Assembly (NCBI GenBank): GCA_949127925.1
Contig: CASBQX010000288.1
Coordinates: 1-17,525, forward strand
Length of the DNA: 17,525 nucleotides
Direction: 5' to 3'
Origin: Synechococcales cyanobacterium PMM_0002
Lineage (GTDB): Bacteria > Cyanobacteriota > Cyanobacteriia > Elainellales > Elainellaceae
Under the pieces are notes generated by a model. The model was not told where the DNA came from. It did no database searches and was given only the letters and a program-made list of their open reading frames with translations. Position 1 is the first letter of the stretch. Every line of letters begins with the position of its first letter. The position numbers were made by a program, and so were the translations under genes. Shown one piece after another: positions 7,753 through 15,600 of this stretch.

Positions 7753-9192
7753 ATGCCCCTCGACTACGACTTACTAATTCTGGGCGGTATGCCGATCGCC
7801 CGTGAAGCCGCGATCGCCGCTCGTGCCCTGCAAGCGCGGGTTGCGCTGGTGGAGCCATTGCCCCAATTGGGAGCTTGGGCGGGTAGCGAAGGGCTATATC
7901 ATCAGGCATTTGTGCAATTGGGGCGCAATTGGCAGCGTCTCCTTGGGGTGGCCGAGGTGCCAGCTTGGGCAACAATTTGGGACTGGGTGAGCGGCTCGGT
8001 TGCCGCCTTAGAAGAAGGGCGATCGCCTGCCGTTTTGATGGCGCGGGGGATTGATGTGGTGGTTGGCAACGGAGCATTTGAGCGTCAGCCCCATCTGAGT
8101 GTGGCGGTGAATGGGCGATCGCTGCGAGCCAGAGCCTACCTGCTGGCACGCGGCTTTGATTGGGTGATCCCGACAATTTTGGGACTGGCCGATCTGCAAC
8201 CGCTCACCCCCGATTCGCTGTGGCATGTTAATTGGACAGTTGTGCCCCAGCGGCTAATTATTTTGGGCTACAGCCCTGCTGCCTTAGAACTGGCGCAGAC
8301 GTTTTGTCGGTTGGGCACCCAGGTAACTCTAATTACCCGCGATCGCCTGCTGCCTTGGGCAGAACCAGAGGCGGCTCAACTGCTCCAGGCACAGCTAGAG
8401 GCAGATGGCGTTGAGCTGTTAACTCGAACCCAGGTGATCAAAGCAGGTCACAGCTCGACCGGGAAATGGATTCAAACTGAGTTTCAAAGAATTGAAGCCG
8501 ACGAAATTTTAGTCGCAGCGGCACAGGTGCTAGATGTGGCAGGAGTCAATCTGGCCGGGGCGGGCGTTGAGTCCCGTCACGTTTTGGCGGCTAATCCCCT
8601 CCCCGCCGCCAGCAGCATCACCGTCCGCCCAAATCTGCGGAGCACCAATCCCCGGATTTATGTATGTCAATCTCCCGAGCTGCCATTTGCCCGCCAAGCA
8701 GCGCGAGTTGCCGTCCGCAATGCCTTATTTTTGCCATGGACGCACCTCCACCTTGAGCAAATTCCCCGGTTTGTGCTAACTGATGTGGCGTTGGCCAGCG
8801 TGGGGTTAACCGAAGCGCAGGCGCGATACCGCTACGGTGATGACGCAGTGGTGCAGTCAGAGTCGTTTAAGGGGCTGGCGATCGCCCAAATGCAGGGCAA
8901 CACCACGGGTTTTTGTAAACTGATTGCCCGCCGCAATGGTGACCTATTGGGCATTCATGTAGTCGGCACCCAGGCAGAAGATGTGGGCGCGATCGCCACG
9001 CTGGCGCTGCAAACCCAGCAAAAAGTCCGCGCCCTAGCCGAATTGCCCGCCACCTCGCCTAGCCGCGCCGAAATCTTATCCCAAACGGCGTTGGCATGGC
9101 AGCGTCAACGGCTGCATCAGCATCCCTGGCGCGACTGGCTAGAAGATTGGCATGAGGGGCGGCGAGCGGCGGCAAGTTGGAAAAAGAGTTAG
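7753..9192 (+). CDS. Degenerate FAD/NAD-dependent pyridine nucleotide-disulfide oxidoreductase-like protein
   Basis: The 479-residue protein has the overall plan of dihydrolipoamide dehydrogenase/mercuric reductase: an N-terminal FAD-type Rossmann region (DYDLLILGGMPIAREAA), a central NAD-type Rossmann region (RLIILGYSPAALELA, about 167-181), and a C-terminal dimerisation domain (IPRFVLTDVALASVGLTEAQAR, about 342-363, to about 450). The working residues are changed. The GxGxxG motifs read G11-x-M13-x-x-A16 and G172-x-S174-x-x-A177. The redox cysteines align with Trp42 and Gly47. The FAD-contacting Asp of the Gly-Asp motif aligns with Ser307. The catalytic His of HPTxSE aligns with Ser435. Glu34, a ribose-binding acid, is kept. 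It may be a pseudoenzyme, a scaffold or an oxidoreductase using different chemistry. Reading-frame integrity and HIP1 content argue against a decaying pseudogene. It is preceded by the cobD terminator, so it has its own promoter. Confidence 0.85.
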   Translation: MPLDYDLLILGGMPIAREAAIAARALQARVALVEPLPQLGAWAGSEGLYHQAFVQLGRNWQRLLGVAEVPAWATIWDWVSGSVAALEEGRSPAVLMARGIDVVVGNGAFERQPHLSVAVNGRSLRARAYLLARGFDWVIPTILGLADLQPLTPDSLWHVNWTVVPQRLIILGYSPAALELAQTFCRLGTQVTLITRDRLLPWAEPEAAQLLQAQLEADGVELLTRTQVIKAGHSSTGKWIQTEFQRIEADEILVAAAQVLDVAGVNLAGAGVESRHVLAANPLPAASSITVRPNLRSTNPRIYVCQSPELPFARQAARVAVRNALFLPWTHLHLEQIPRFVLTDVALASVGLTEAQARYRYGDDAVVQSESFKGLAIAQMQGNTTGFCKLIARRNGDLLGIHVVGTQAEDVGAIATLALQTQQKVRALAELPATSPSRAEILSQTALAWQRQRLHQHPWRDWLEDWHEGRRAAASWKKS

Positions 9193-9220
9193 GGCTTGCT
9201 TTAAAGTAGAATCTAACTCT
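9185..9220 (+). promoter_or_regulatory. Hairpin across the oxidoreductase stop codon
   Basis: AGAGTTAG (9185-9192), which contains the stop codon, pairs perfectly with CTAACTCT (9213-9220) around a 20-base loop. No T-run follows, so it is at best a weak terminator. The loop holds TAGAAT (9207-9212), a possible -10 element for the next gene, whose ATG is at 9243. Confidence 0.3.
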
Positions 9221-9242
9221 CGACCCTAATCTCGCGGCTCCA

Positions 9243-10766
9243 ATGCTCTCTACTCCCTCTTGTTCTCAGTATCCCTACAGTCCGCTGCACAAACCCAACC
9301 AGTTGACTTGCGGCACGGGGCAGACGGCGGTGGTCACGGGTTGGACGGTGAAGGGGGCGATCGCCAAAAAGCTAGACCCCAGTGACTATGCGGTGATTGG
9401 GCAACTGTATAGCCCGACGCGAGGGATTAACCTGCTCATTCGTAATTTATTGGCCAATCCACAGGTGCGCTATTTGGTGATTCTGAATGCGACGCGAGAA
9501 GATCTCAATGCCGGAGCCTGCAACTGTTTGATCGATTTTTTGCAGCATGGCTTTGAGCAAGGCCGTAGCGATACGGGGCGAGACTGCTGGGTGATTCGGT
9601 CTAAAGTTGCGGGCTATATCGACTTGGAAGTGGCAGAAGCCGCGCTGTCGCAGCTGCGGCGATCGCTGGTATGGCAGACAGCGGGGGCGATCGCAGAGGC
9701 AGTTTCGCTGGTAAAAAATTATGCGCAGCAAGCGGGGTTGGAGCCGTGGGGAGAGCCGCTAAATTTCCCCCTAGAAGCAACGCCGCCGATTGTCCTTCCG
9801 GGTGAGCGCTATGGCCACCGGATTGAGGGTAAAACCATCGCTGAAACCTGGGTAAAAATTATCCATCGGATCAAGACTACGGGCACAATTCGCCCCACTG
9901 CTTATGATGGCTATTGGCAAGAGTTGATTGACCTAGTGGCCGTGGTCACAGATGAGCCGTCCGGCTTCTGCTTTCCAGATCCCAACTACTTGCCCGTCGA
10001 TCGCCCCTTCATTCAGCAATATATCTCGCAAATCTTAGACGATGCCCCCGAGCGAGAGGGCGTGAAATATACCTATGGTCAACGGCTGCGCTCCTGGTTT
10101 GGCCGCGATCAGGTGCAGCAAGTGATCCAAAAGTTGGCGGCAGATCTAAATTCTGCCCGGGCTGTGATGTCGTTATGGGACGTGCATGATCACGAAACAG
10201 GAGACAGTCCACCCTGCCTGAATCATATTTGGGTGCGGGTGGTAGATGGTGAACTATCGCTGACGGCCACATTTCGCAGCAACGATATGTTTTCGGCATG
10301 GGTGGCAAATGCCATGGGATTGCGGTCGCTGCAACAGCATATTCGAGATGCGATCGCTACGCAGACGGGGGCAGACCTGCACCTGGGACCGCTGATTACC
10401 ATCAGCCAAAGCGCCCACATCTATGATGACTGTTGGGAAAATAGCGATCGCCTCATTGCCGCGCACTATGCTCGAATTTGTCAACAGCGCGACTATACCG
10501 ATCCCTGCGGCAGCTTTGTGATTAGCGTGCAGCCCCCCGAGATTGTGGTAGAGCACATGACCCCCGGCGCAGGCGAAGTGGTGAACTGCTACACCGGCAA
10601 AACGGCCACTCAGCTCTATCGTCAGCTGGCGATCGCCTGCCCTGCCCTCCAGGTAGAACACGCCCTGTATTTGGGTGCAGAGCTGCAAAAGGCGGAAATT
10701 GCCCTGTCGCTAGGTCAGCCGTTGTTGTATGAGCAAGACCAAAAAATGCGATCGCCCCAACCATAA
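9243..10766 (+). CDS. MtrA-like / archaeal-type thymidylate synthase / DUF4346 fusion protein
   Basis: The 507-residue protein has three parts. Residues about 20-150 (YAVIGQLYSPTRGINLLIRN, RYLVILNATRED) resemble subunit A of tetrahydromethanopterin S-methyltransferase (MtrA), a corrinoid carrier. Residues about 200-430 are a thymidylate synthase domain of archaeal type with its active site intact: nucleophile Cys325 in SPPCLNHIW, Arg345 in RSND, Asn356, and His392/Tyr394 in AHIY. Residues about 433-500 (YTGKTATQLYRQL, HALYLGAELQKAEIAL) match DUF4346. The TS reaction would methylate a pyrimidine nucleotide using a folate-type donor. Many cyanobacteria use ThyX for dTMP, so this enzyme may have another substrate or be a back-up (inference). 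The start has no clear Shine-Dalgarno sequence. Identification of the TS domain is firm; the MtrA similarity is from motif memory. Confidence 0.85.
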   Translation: MLSTPSCSQYPYSPLHKPNQLTCGTGQTAVVTGWTVKGAIAKKLDPSDYAVIGQLYSPTRGINLLIRNLLANPQVRYLVILNATREDLNAGACNCLIDFLQHGFEQGRSDTGRDCWVIRSKVAGYIDLEVAEAALSQLRRSLVWQTAGAIAEAVSLVKNYAQQAGLEPWGEPLNFPLEATPPIVLPGERYGHRIEGKTIAETWVKIIHRIKTTGTIRPTAYDGYWQELIDLVAVVTDEPSGFCFPDPNYLPVDRPFIQQYISQILDDAPEREGVKYTYGQRLRSWFGRDQVQQVIQKLAADLNSARAVMSLWDVHDHETGDSPPCLNHIWVRVVDGELSLTATFRSNDMFSAWVANAMGLRSLQQHIRDAIATQTGADLHLGPLITISQSAHIYDDCWENSDRLIAAHYARICQQRDYTDPCGSFVISVQPPEIVVEHMTPGAGEVVNCYTGKTATQLYRQLAIACPALQVEHALYLGAELQKAEIALSLGQPLLYEQDQKMRSPQP

Positions 10767-10782
10767 ATTTTGAGGCTAAAAC

Positions 10783-10890
10783 ATGGCTACCGCCATACAA
10801 AGCCGCTTCGGCGATCGCCTCAAGGGTCGCTGGGAACGCTACGTATGGTGGTGGGGTAGCGTGTGGCTAGAGCGCGCCACTTTGCTCTGA
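10783..10890 (+). CDS. Possible 35-residue small protein, Trp-rich
   Basis: A short ORF begins 16 bp after the TS-fusion stop, in the same direction, and encodes MATAIQSRFGDRLKGRWERY followed by a Trp-rich end (WWWGSVW). It contains a HIP1 site, so its base composition is like that of the resident genes. The basic first half and aromatic, hydrophobic second half would suit a peripheral membrane peptide. It has no strong ribosome site and no family I recognise. Its last 24 bp overlap the 3' end of the convergent PTPA-CTERM gene, so it may instead be the truncated head of a longer gene cut at the edge of an inserted island. Confidence 0.3.
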   Translation: MATAIQSRFGDRLKGRWERYVWWWGSVWLERATLL

Positions 10891-11349
10891 TCTGCGTTTT
10901 TGCATCACCTTCCATCCAAGGGCAAGTAGTCCTGGAAGCAGAGCTGGCGACGGAACTGGGGTTGAACTTGGTGAGGAAAATGCAGTAAGAACCGAACTCT
11001 CGGTATTGATCGGGGATCCTTCCGGAAATTTAAAGTCATCTTTGGGTTTAGACCCACCGCCAGAGCCTTTCCTATCATTATCTCTACGAGATATCTCTAT
11101 GGCGATAAGTACGATCGCAATAACGCTGCCAGCTGCTATTAATGCAACCTTGATGCGCTCATTTGAGGAATTTTTTCTGGCGTTACCGTTGCCGAGTCTA
11201 ATAGAAGCCAGCTCAAGGGGCTGATTGATGCTGATGGTGCTGAAGCTCTTAAAGCTGGCAGCGTTTGCGCTTTCTACGGAGCCTAGTGCTAGCCAAATTG
11301 CTCCGGCAGCACCTAGGGATAATTTCTGTAAGGGGGTCTTAGAAAACAT
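10867..11349 (-). CDS. Exported PTPA-CTERM sorting-domain protein of unknown function
   Basis: A 160-residue protein with a signal peptide (residues 1-30, ending ESANA-A), an Asn/Arg-rich stretch, a hydrophobic segment at about 67-87 (KVALIAAGSVIAIVLIAIEI) followed by RR, a Gly/Ser/Lys-rich linker, and a C-terminal tripartite signal: VPSPALLPGLLALG (132-145) and then the basic cluster KRR (151-153). This end matches the cyanobacterial PTPA-CTERM variant of PEP-CTERM signals, which an exosortase recognises to anchor or process surface and extracellular-matrix proteins. The rest matches no family I know. On the minus strand AGGA lies about eight bases before the ATG. It lies in a stretch of about 1 kb with no full HIP1 site, unlike its neighbours, which may indicate later arrival. 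The second hydrophobic segment creates a topology problem. Confidence 0.75.
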   Translation of the reverse strand: MFSKTPLQKLSLGAAGAIWLALGSVESANAASFKSFSTISINQPLELASIRLGNGNARKNSSNERIKVALIAAGSVIAIVLIAIEISRRDNDRKGSGGGSKPKDDFKFPEGSPINTESSVLTAFSSPSSTPVPSPALLPGLLALGWKVMQKRRSEQSGAL

Positions 11350-11711
11350 GAAATCCTATTCCTCTCAAGTAAGTGGCCAGTTGTTCCCTACGCGCAATGA
11401 GCGATAGATGCAGCCATGGCGATGGAATTGAATTCCGTCGGGCACGCTTCCCCTGAGGCGATCTACGGCTTGGGTTACCGTGATACTACCTAGTCTTACT
11501 CGCTTGCGAGCGAGAGGTCAGGATTTCTACGAAGGTTTACTGAATTTTTATCAAAAGGAATTACTCTGTAATGACTGTCCCTATTCTTTCTGTTTCACTG
11601 AGGATTGCGAATTAAATAACTTGCATACTTGATTGTCGGGGGCAGTCATGCGAGGATTGCTCGTGCTACTGCCTTTACATTAAAGCCCTTGTCCCTCGCC
11701 CCACATCTGCC
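11350..11711. other. Intergenic region with several palindromes and hairpins
   Basis: This divergent intergenic region must hold the promoters of the PTPA-CTERM gene (leftward) and the HTH-protein gene (rightward). Visible structures are GGAATT-G-AATTCC (11424-11436), a 13-bp palindrome 75 bp upstream of the leftward start; CTCGC-TTGCGA-GCGAG (11499-11514); ATTAC-TCT-GTAAT (11560-11572); and a longer hairpin at 11641-11673. No full HIP1 site and no credible gene is present. Confidence 0.5.
11641..11673 (+). promoter_or_regulatory. Leader hairpin 38 bp upstream of the HTH-protein gene
   Basis: GGCAGT (11641-11646) pairs with ACTGCC (11668-11673). Inside it, CA and CGAG (11651-11654) pair with CTCG (11660-11663) and TG across a small bulge. 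No T-run follows, so it does not look like a terminator; it could be a leader structure or an operator. Confidence 0.35.
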
Positions 11712-12566
11712 ATGCATCCCCAAGAACTCTTGGCACACGCCCAGCAGGGCAACCCTAAGGTAATTGCCGCTATCTTGAACCATGCCCTCAAGCCGCGCGG
11801 CATCGTCGCTCAAGTTGCCCGTCGGGAAACATGTTTGTATGTGCTACTCCAGGCGATCGCCATACCGCCCGAAGCAGAAGCGATCGCCTTAGTTTCGACA
11901 TTGCTGCATCAATTAGAGGCAAAACCGATCGAAACAGTTGCGATCCGTGGGCAACGAACGGGCGATAAGTCGGTAGCATGGAGGCAAGAGATTCTGCTCC
12001 ATGCTCAGCCTCCTACCCCACCTACCTTTGCGTTAGACGTGACCCAAACTGCTGACCCATCGCCGACCAACCCAGTTGCTTTAACCGCCGACCCTGCCCC
12101 GATTACGCCAGCCGCTGCTCCAGCCATCATTGAACCTGAAGCGATTCAGCCAGTCACTCTCCAAGCCAATCCTTGGGATGAGCCTGCGGCAACGAGCACA
12201 GCGCCTATGCCTGCGTCAACCGCTGCCGTCGCTCCCGGCAGTGAACTGGAGGCGATCGCCCCAGCGCAGTCGTTGCAATCTCTCAAGCTAGAGGCAGTGC
12301 TCCGGCGTCCAGAAGCCGTAATCTTGCTGCTGTTTGTCAGCATGATAATTCTATGGCAAGCCTACCTAGACTTGACTGAATCGGACTGGGAAGAGTCGGA
12401 TGTGGTGCTCTCTAGTTCGGCACTGGCAAAGCGCCTAGGGGTCAGCCGCAGCACTATCTATCGGCGTAAAAACAAAGCATACTTTGGTGCCTGGACTCAA
12501 ACCCTTGATCCAGACGGTATTGCCTGGATGTATGTGACGCCCAAGTTTGTTCCAGCTTTACAGTAG
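11712..12566 (+). CDS. Cyanobacterial protein with a hydrophobic segment and a C-terminal helix-turn-helix
   Basis: The 284-residue protein starts with a domain common in cyanobacterial hypothetical proteins (residues 1-98: QELLAHAQQGNPKVIAAILN, then a region around ETVAIRGQRTGDKSVAW). It continues with a Pro/Ala/Thr-rich linker (about 99-190), a hydrophobic stretch at about 201-221 (PEAVILLLFVSMIILWQAYL), an acidic spacer (TESDWEESD), and a C-terminal helix-turn-helix ALAKRLGVSRSTIYRRK (about 237-253). The HTH resembles excisionase/AlpA- or Fis-type folds. DNA binding is likely from the HTH, but the position directly after a possible membrane anchor is unusual. The function is unknown. The kinase gene converges on it from the other side. 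Confidence 0.8.
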   Translation: MHPQELLAHAQQGNPKVIAAILNHALKPRGIVAQVARRETCLYVLLQAIAIPPEAEAIALVSTLLHQLEAKPIETVAIRGQRTGDKSVAWRQEILLHAQPPTPPTFALDVTQTADPSPTNPVALTADPAPITPAAAPAIIEPEAIQPVTLQANPWDEPAATSTAPMPASTAAVAPGSELEAIAPAQSLQSLKLEAVLRRPEAVILLLFVSMIILWQAYLDLTESDWEESDVVLSSSALAKRLGVSRSTIYRRKNKAYFGAWTQTLDPDGIAWMYVTPKFVPALQ

Positions 12567-12628
12567 CTCCACTAATCGTTGGAGGCTTGATCTGCAATTT
12601 TAGCTGCGAGACGAGAACTTAGCAGCTA
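12565..12628. terminator. Weak convergent terminator region with two hairpins
   Basis: AGCTCCA (12565-12571) pairs with TGGAGGCT (12580-12587) through one bulged G, just after the HTH-protein stop. TAGCTGC (12601-12607) pairs perfectly with GCAGCTA (12622-12628), whose last three bases are the complement of the kinase stop codon. Neither stem is followed by a good T-run in its own direction, so termination here would be weak or factor-assisted. Confidence 0.4.
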
Positions 12629-15600
12629 CGAGAGTTCATTGGCAACAATTTGCTGGCGTTCTTGTTCTAGAGCAATTTTGAGCCGTTCAAATTCGGTAAT
12701 GATCTGAAACGCTTGCTCCATCATTTGTTCAGGGCTAAATTGGTTGGCAGAGGCTTCTACGTGTTTGCACAAGTTAGATAAGGTCATTGCGCCCAACACA
12801 GCACTGCTGGATTTGAAGGTGTGAGCCGTTTTCATGAGGCTGGAGGCATCGGCTTGGGATGCTGCCAGTGCGATCGCGTTGACGAATTTTGGGGATTCTG
12901 CTAGGTAGCAGTCAATCAGTTCTACCAAAATGGCGGGAGCGGCATCCCCCAAGTCTTGCCTGAAGGCATTGAGGACGTCGGCATTAATGGCAGGCGTTGT
13001 GGGCTGAGGGACAGCTTGAACTAGAGCAACAGATTGACTAGAGCGCATGGGGCACACACTCAACAGTTTCTCTAGTTTCTCTAGGCGAATCGGTTTGCTG
13101 AGATAGTCATTCATGCCCGCTTGGAGGCACTCATCTCGATCGCCCAACATCGCATTTGCTGTGACTGCAATAATCTGCGGGCGATCGCAGGGTGCCCAAG
13201 TTCGGCAAATCTGGCGGGTCGCTGTGATGCCGTCCATTTCTGGCATTTGCACATCCATCAATACAACGTCGTAGCACTGATGCGCCAAAGCCTTTAGCAC
13301 CTGTAGGCCATTGCCAGCCACATCTGCCGCATAGCCCAGCTGATCCAGCATTTTTAGCATCACCCTTTGGTTGACGAGGTTATCTTCTGCGACCAAAATG
13401 CGTAGCCGTTGCGGCGCTGGCGGGGGATTGATTAACTCCCCCGAGTCCGGTCTGGGTGCGGCTATTTGCCTAGCGTCGGCTGGATCTAAGGGCGATTCAA
13501 ATAATTCGACTAACAAACTGTAAAACTGCGAATGTTTAACGGGTTTGCTGAGATATCGGGTCGCGCTTAGCTGCGGGTGGAGCGCAGGGCGATCGCTGCG
13601 GCTAAAGTGAGCTAGGACAATCAGCGGTAGAGCCTGATTTCCCGGCTGGAGCTGTAGTGCTGCCGCCAGCGCTAGGTCGTCTGCTTCGGGCAATTGTTCA
13701 TCCATCACCACCACCTCAAACGCCTGCCGATCTAGGATGTAGATGGCTTCGGCAACTGTGGCAACGGCTGAGACCTCCATCCCCCAGTTTTTGGCCTGAG
13801 TGGCCAAATTTTGGCGGCTAATGGTGTGGCCGTTGATCAGCAGCAACCGTTTAGCGGCAAGTAAAGGGGTGCCATTGATCGGGTGCCGTGATGATGGATT
13901 GGCGCTATCTTGCTCTAGCGCAATGGCGCGGATAGCGAAGGAGAAGGAGAAGGTCGAACCCACGCCGACTTCACTTTCAACCCAGACTCGCCCGTTCATC
14001 AGTTCACTGAGTCGCTGGCTGATCACTAGCCCTAAGCCAGTGCCGCCATAGGTACGGTTAATGGATGAGTCAATCTGGCGGAACGGCTGAAATAATCGCT
14101 CTAGGCGATCGCCTGGAATGCCAATCCCCGTGTCTTTAACGGCAAACCGAATGGCATAAGCAGGCAGTGTGGCATCACCGGGCACCGTAGCAATATCCAC
14201 CCGTCGCGCCGTCACGGTCACGGTTACTGACCCAGATGGGGTGAACTTAACGGCATTACTCAACAAATTAGCCAACACTTGCTGCACGCGGGTCACATCT
14301 CCCACCACACAATTGGGCACGTGAGGATCAATCAGGTAGGCCAGTTCCAACCGACTTTCGATCACTTTAGGTGTGACCAAATCAATCGCAGCCTCAATGC
14401 ATTCTCGAATATTAAAAGGGGTGGCTTCTAGCTCTAGCTTACCGGCTTCAATTTTTGAAAAATCGAGAATATCGTTGATGATGGTGAGGAGAATTTCTCC
14501 GCTGCTGCTAATCGTGTTGGTAAAGTCGCGCTGCTGCGGGGTGAGGGGTGTTTCGCGCAGCAGCGATGCCATGCCAATGACGGCATTCATTGGGGTGCGA
14601 ATTTCATGGCTCATGGTGGCCAAAAAGTCGCTTTTGGCTCGGTTAGCGGTTTCAGCTTCACGGCGAGCCTGCTCTAGATCGGCATTTTTGCGAATTAGTT
14701 CTTGCCGCTGACGGGTTTCTTGCTCTATTAAGTTGGCCTGGGCGATCGCGATCCCAACCTGGGCAGCGACTGCTTTGAGCAAATCAATTTCGTCGCGAGT
14801 CCACTGGCGCAGGCGATCGCACTGGTGCAAGCAAATCAGCCCGTTGGGTTCGCCCTGATAAGACGTGCGAATGGCTAGCATTGACTTCAGCTTTAACCGT
14901 TGGCTCAGACAATGAATCTCTTGCAGCAGTGGATCATGCATCACGTCTTCTGAAGCAATGGCGTCGTCTTGCTGAAGCACTCGCTGTACATGGAGATTGT
15001 CAGCGACGGGGATTTCGCCTAATTGAGCGGGAAACTTATACTCTGGGTCAATGTAGGCGGCCACTAACGGAATGGCGGGGGTGGGATGGGTCACATAGGT
15101 ATGAATCAGGCTGCGGCTGGCCTGAAACATGTGACCAACCTGGGTTACTGTCGTCTGAAAAATTTGCTGTACGTCTAGGCTTTGGCGAATTTCTTCAGTA
15201 ATTTGCTTGAGCAATAGAGCCTGCTGAAACTGATGCTCTAATGCCGTCTCTGCCTGCTTACGCTCAGTAATATCGACCAGTACACCCTCCACAAAGATAT
15301 CGCCTGCCGCCTGTTCTACACACTGGCCCGTTTCGTAAATCCACCGGAGACTGCCATCAGCATGGAGCATGCGATGTTCAATGCTGTAGGGCTGCCCGTT
15401 GTGGAAGCTTTGGGCAAGGGTATGGTTCAACCGCTCGGCATCGTCTGGATGTTCGACACTGAGAATCGAGCGCACCCGATTCTCGATAAAGTCGGAAGCT
15501 GGATACCCGGTAATGTTTACGATCGCATCACTAATAAACTCAACCGTCCAGGTCGGCTCATAGCGGCAGCGAAACGTAACTCCTGGTACCCGTAATGCTA

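Noticed and set aside
11571..11684. Two tiny ORFs of 14 and 11 codons (the second Leu-rich, at 11649) before the HTH-protein gene, possible leader peptides
   Set aside because: They lack convincing ribosome sites, the second lies inside the 11641-11673 hairpin, and no attenuator T-run follows.
14690..15180. GAF domain of the kinase as a bilin-binding cyanobacteriochrome
   Set aside because: The domain ends in a typical cyanobacterial LICLHQCDR stretch, but the chromophore Cys-His pair is not at the expected place; a reversed His-Cys lies nearby at a shifted position.
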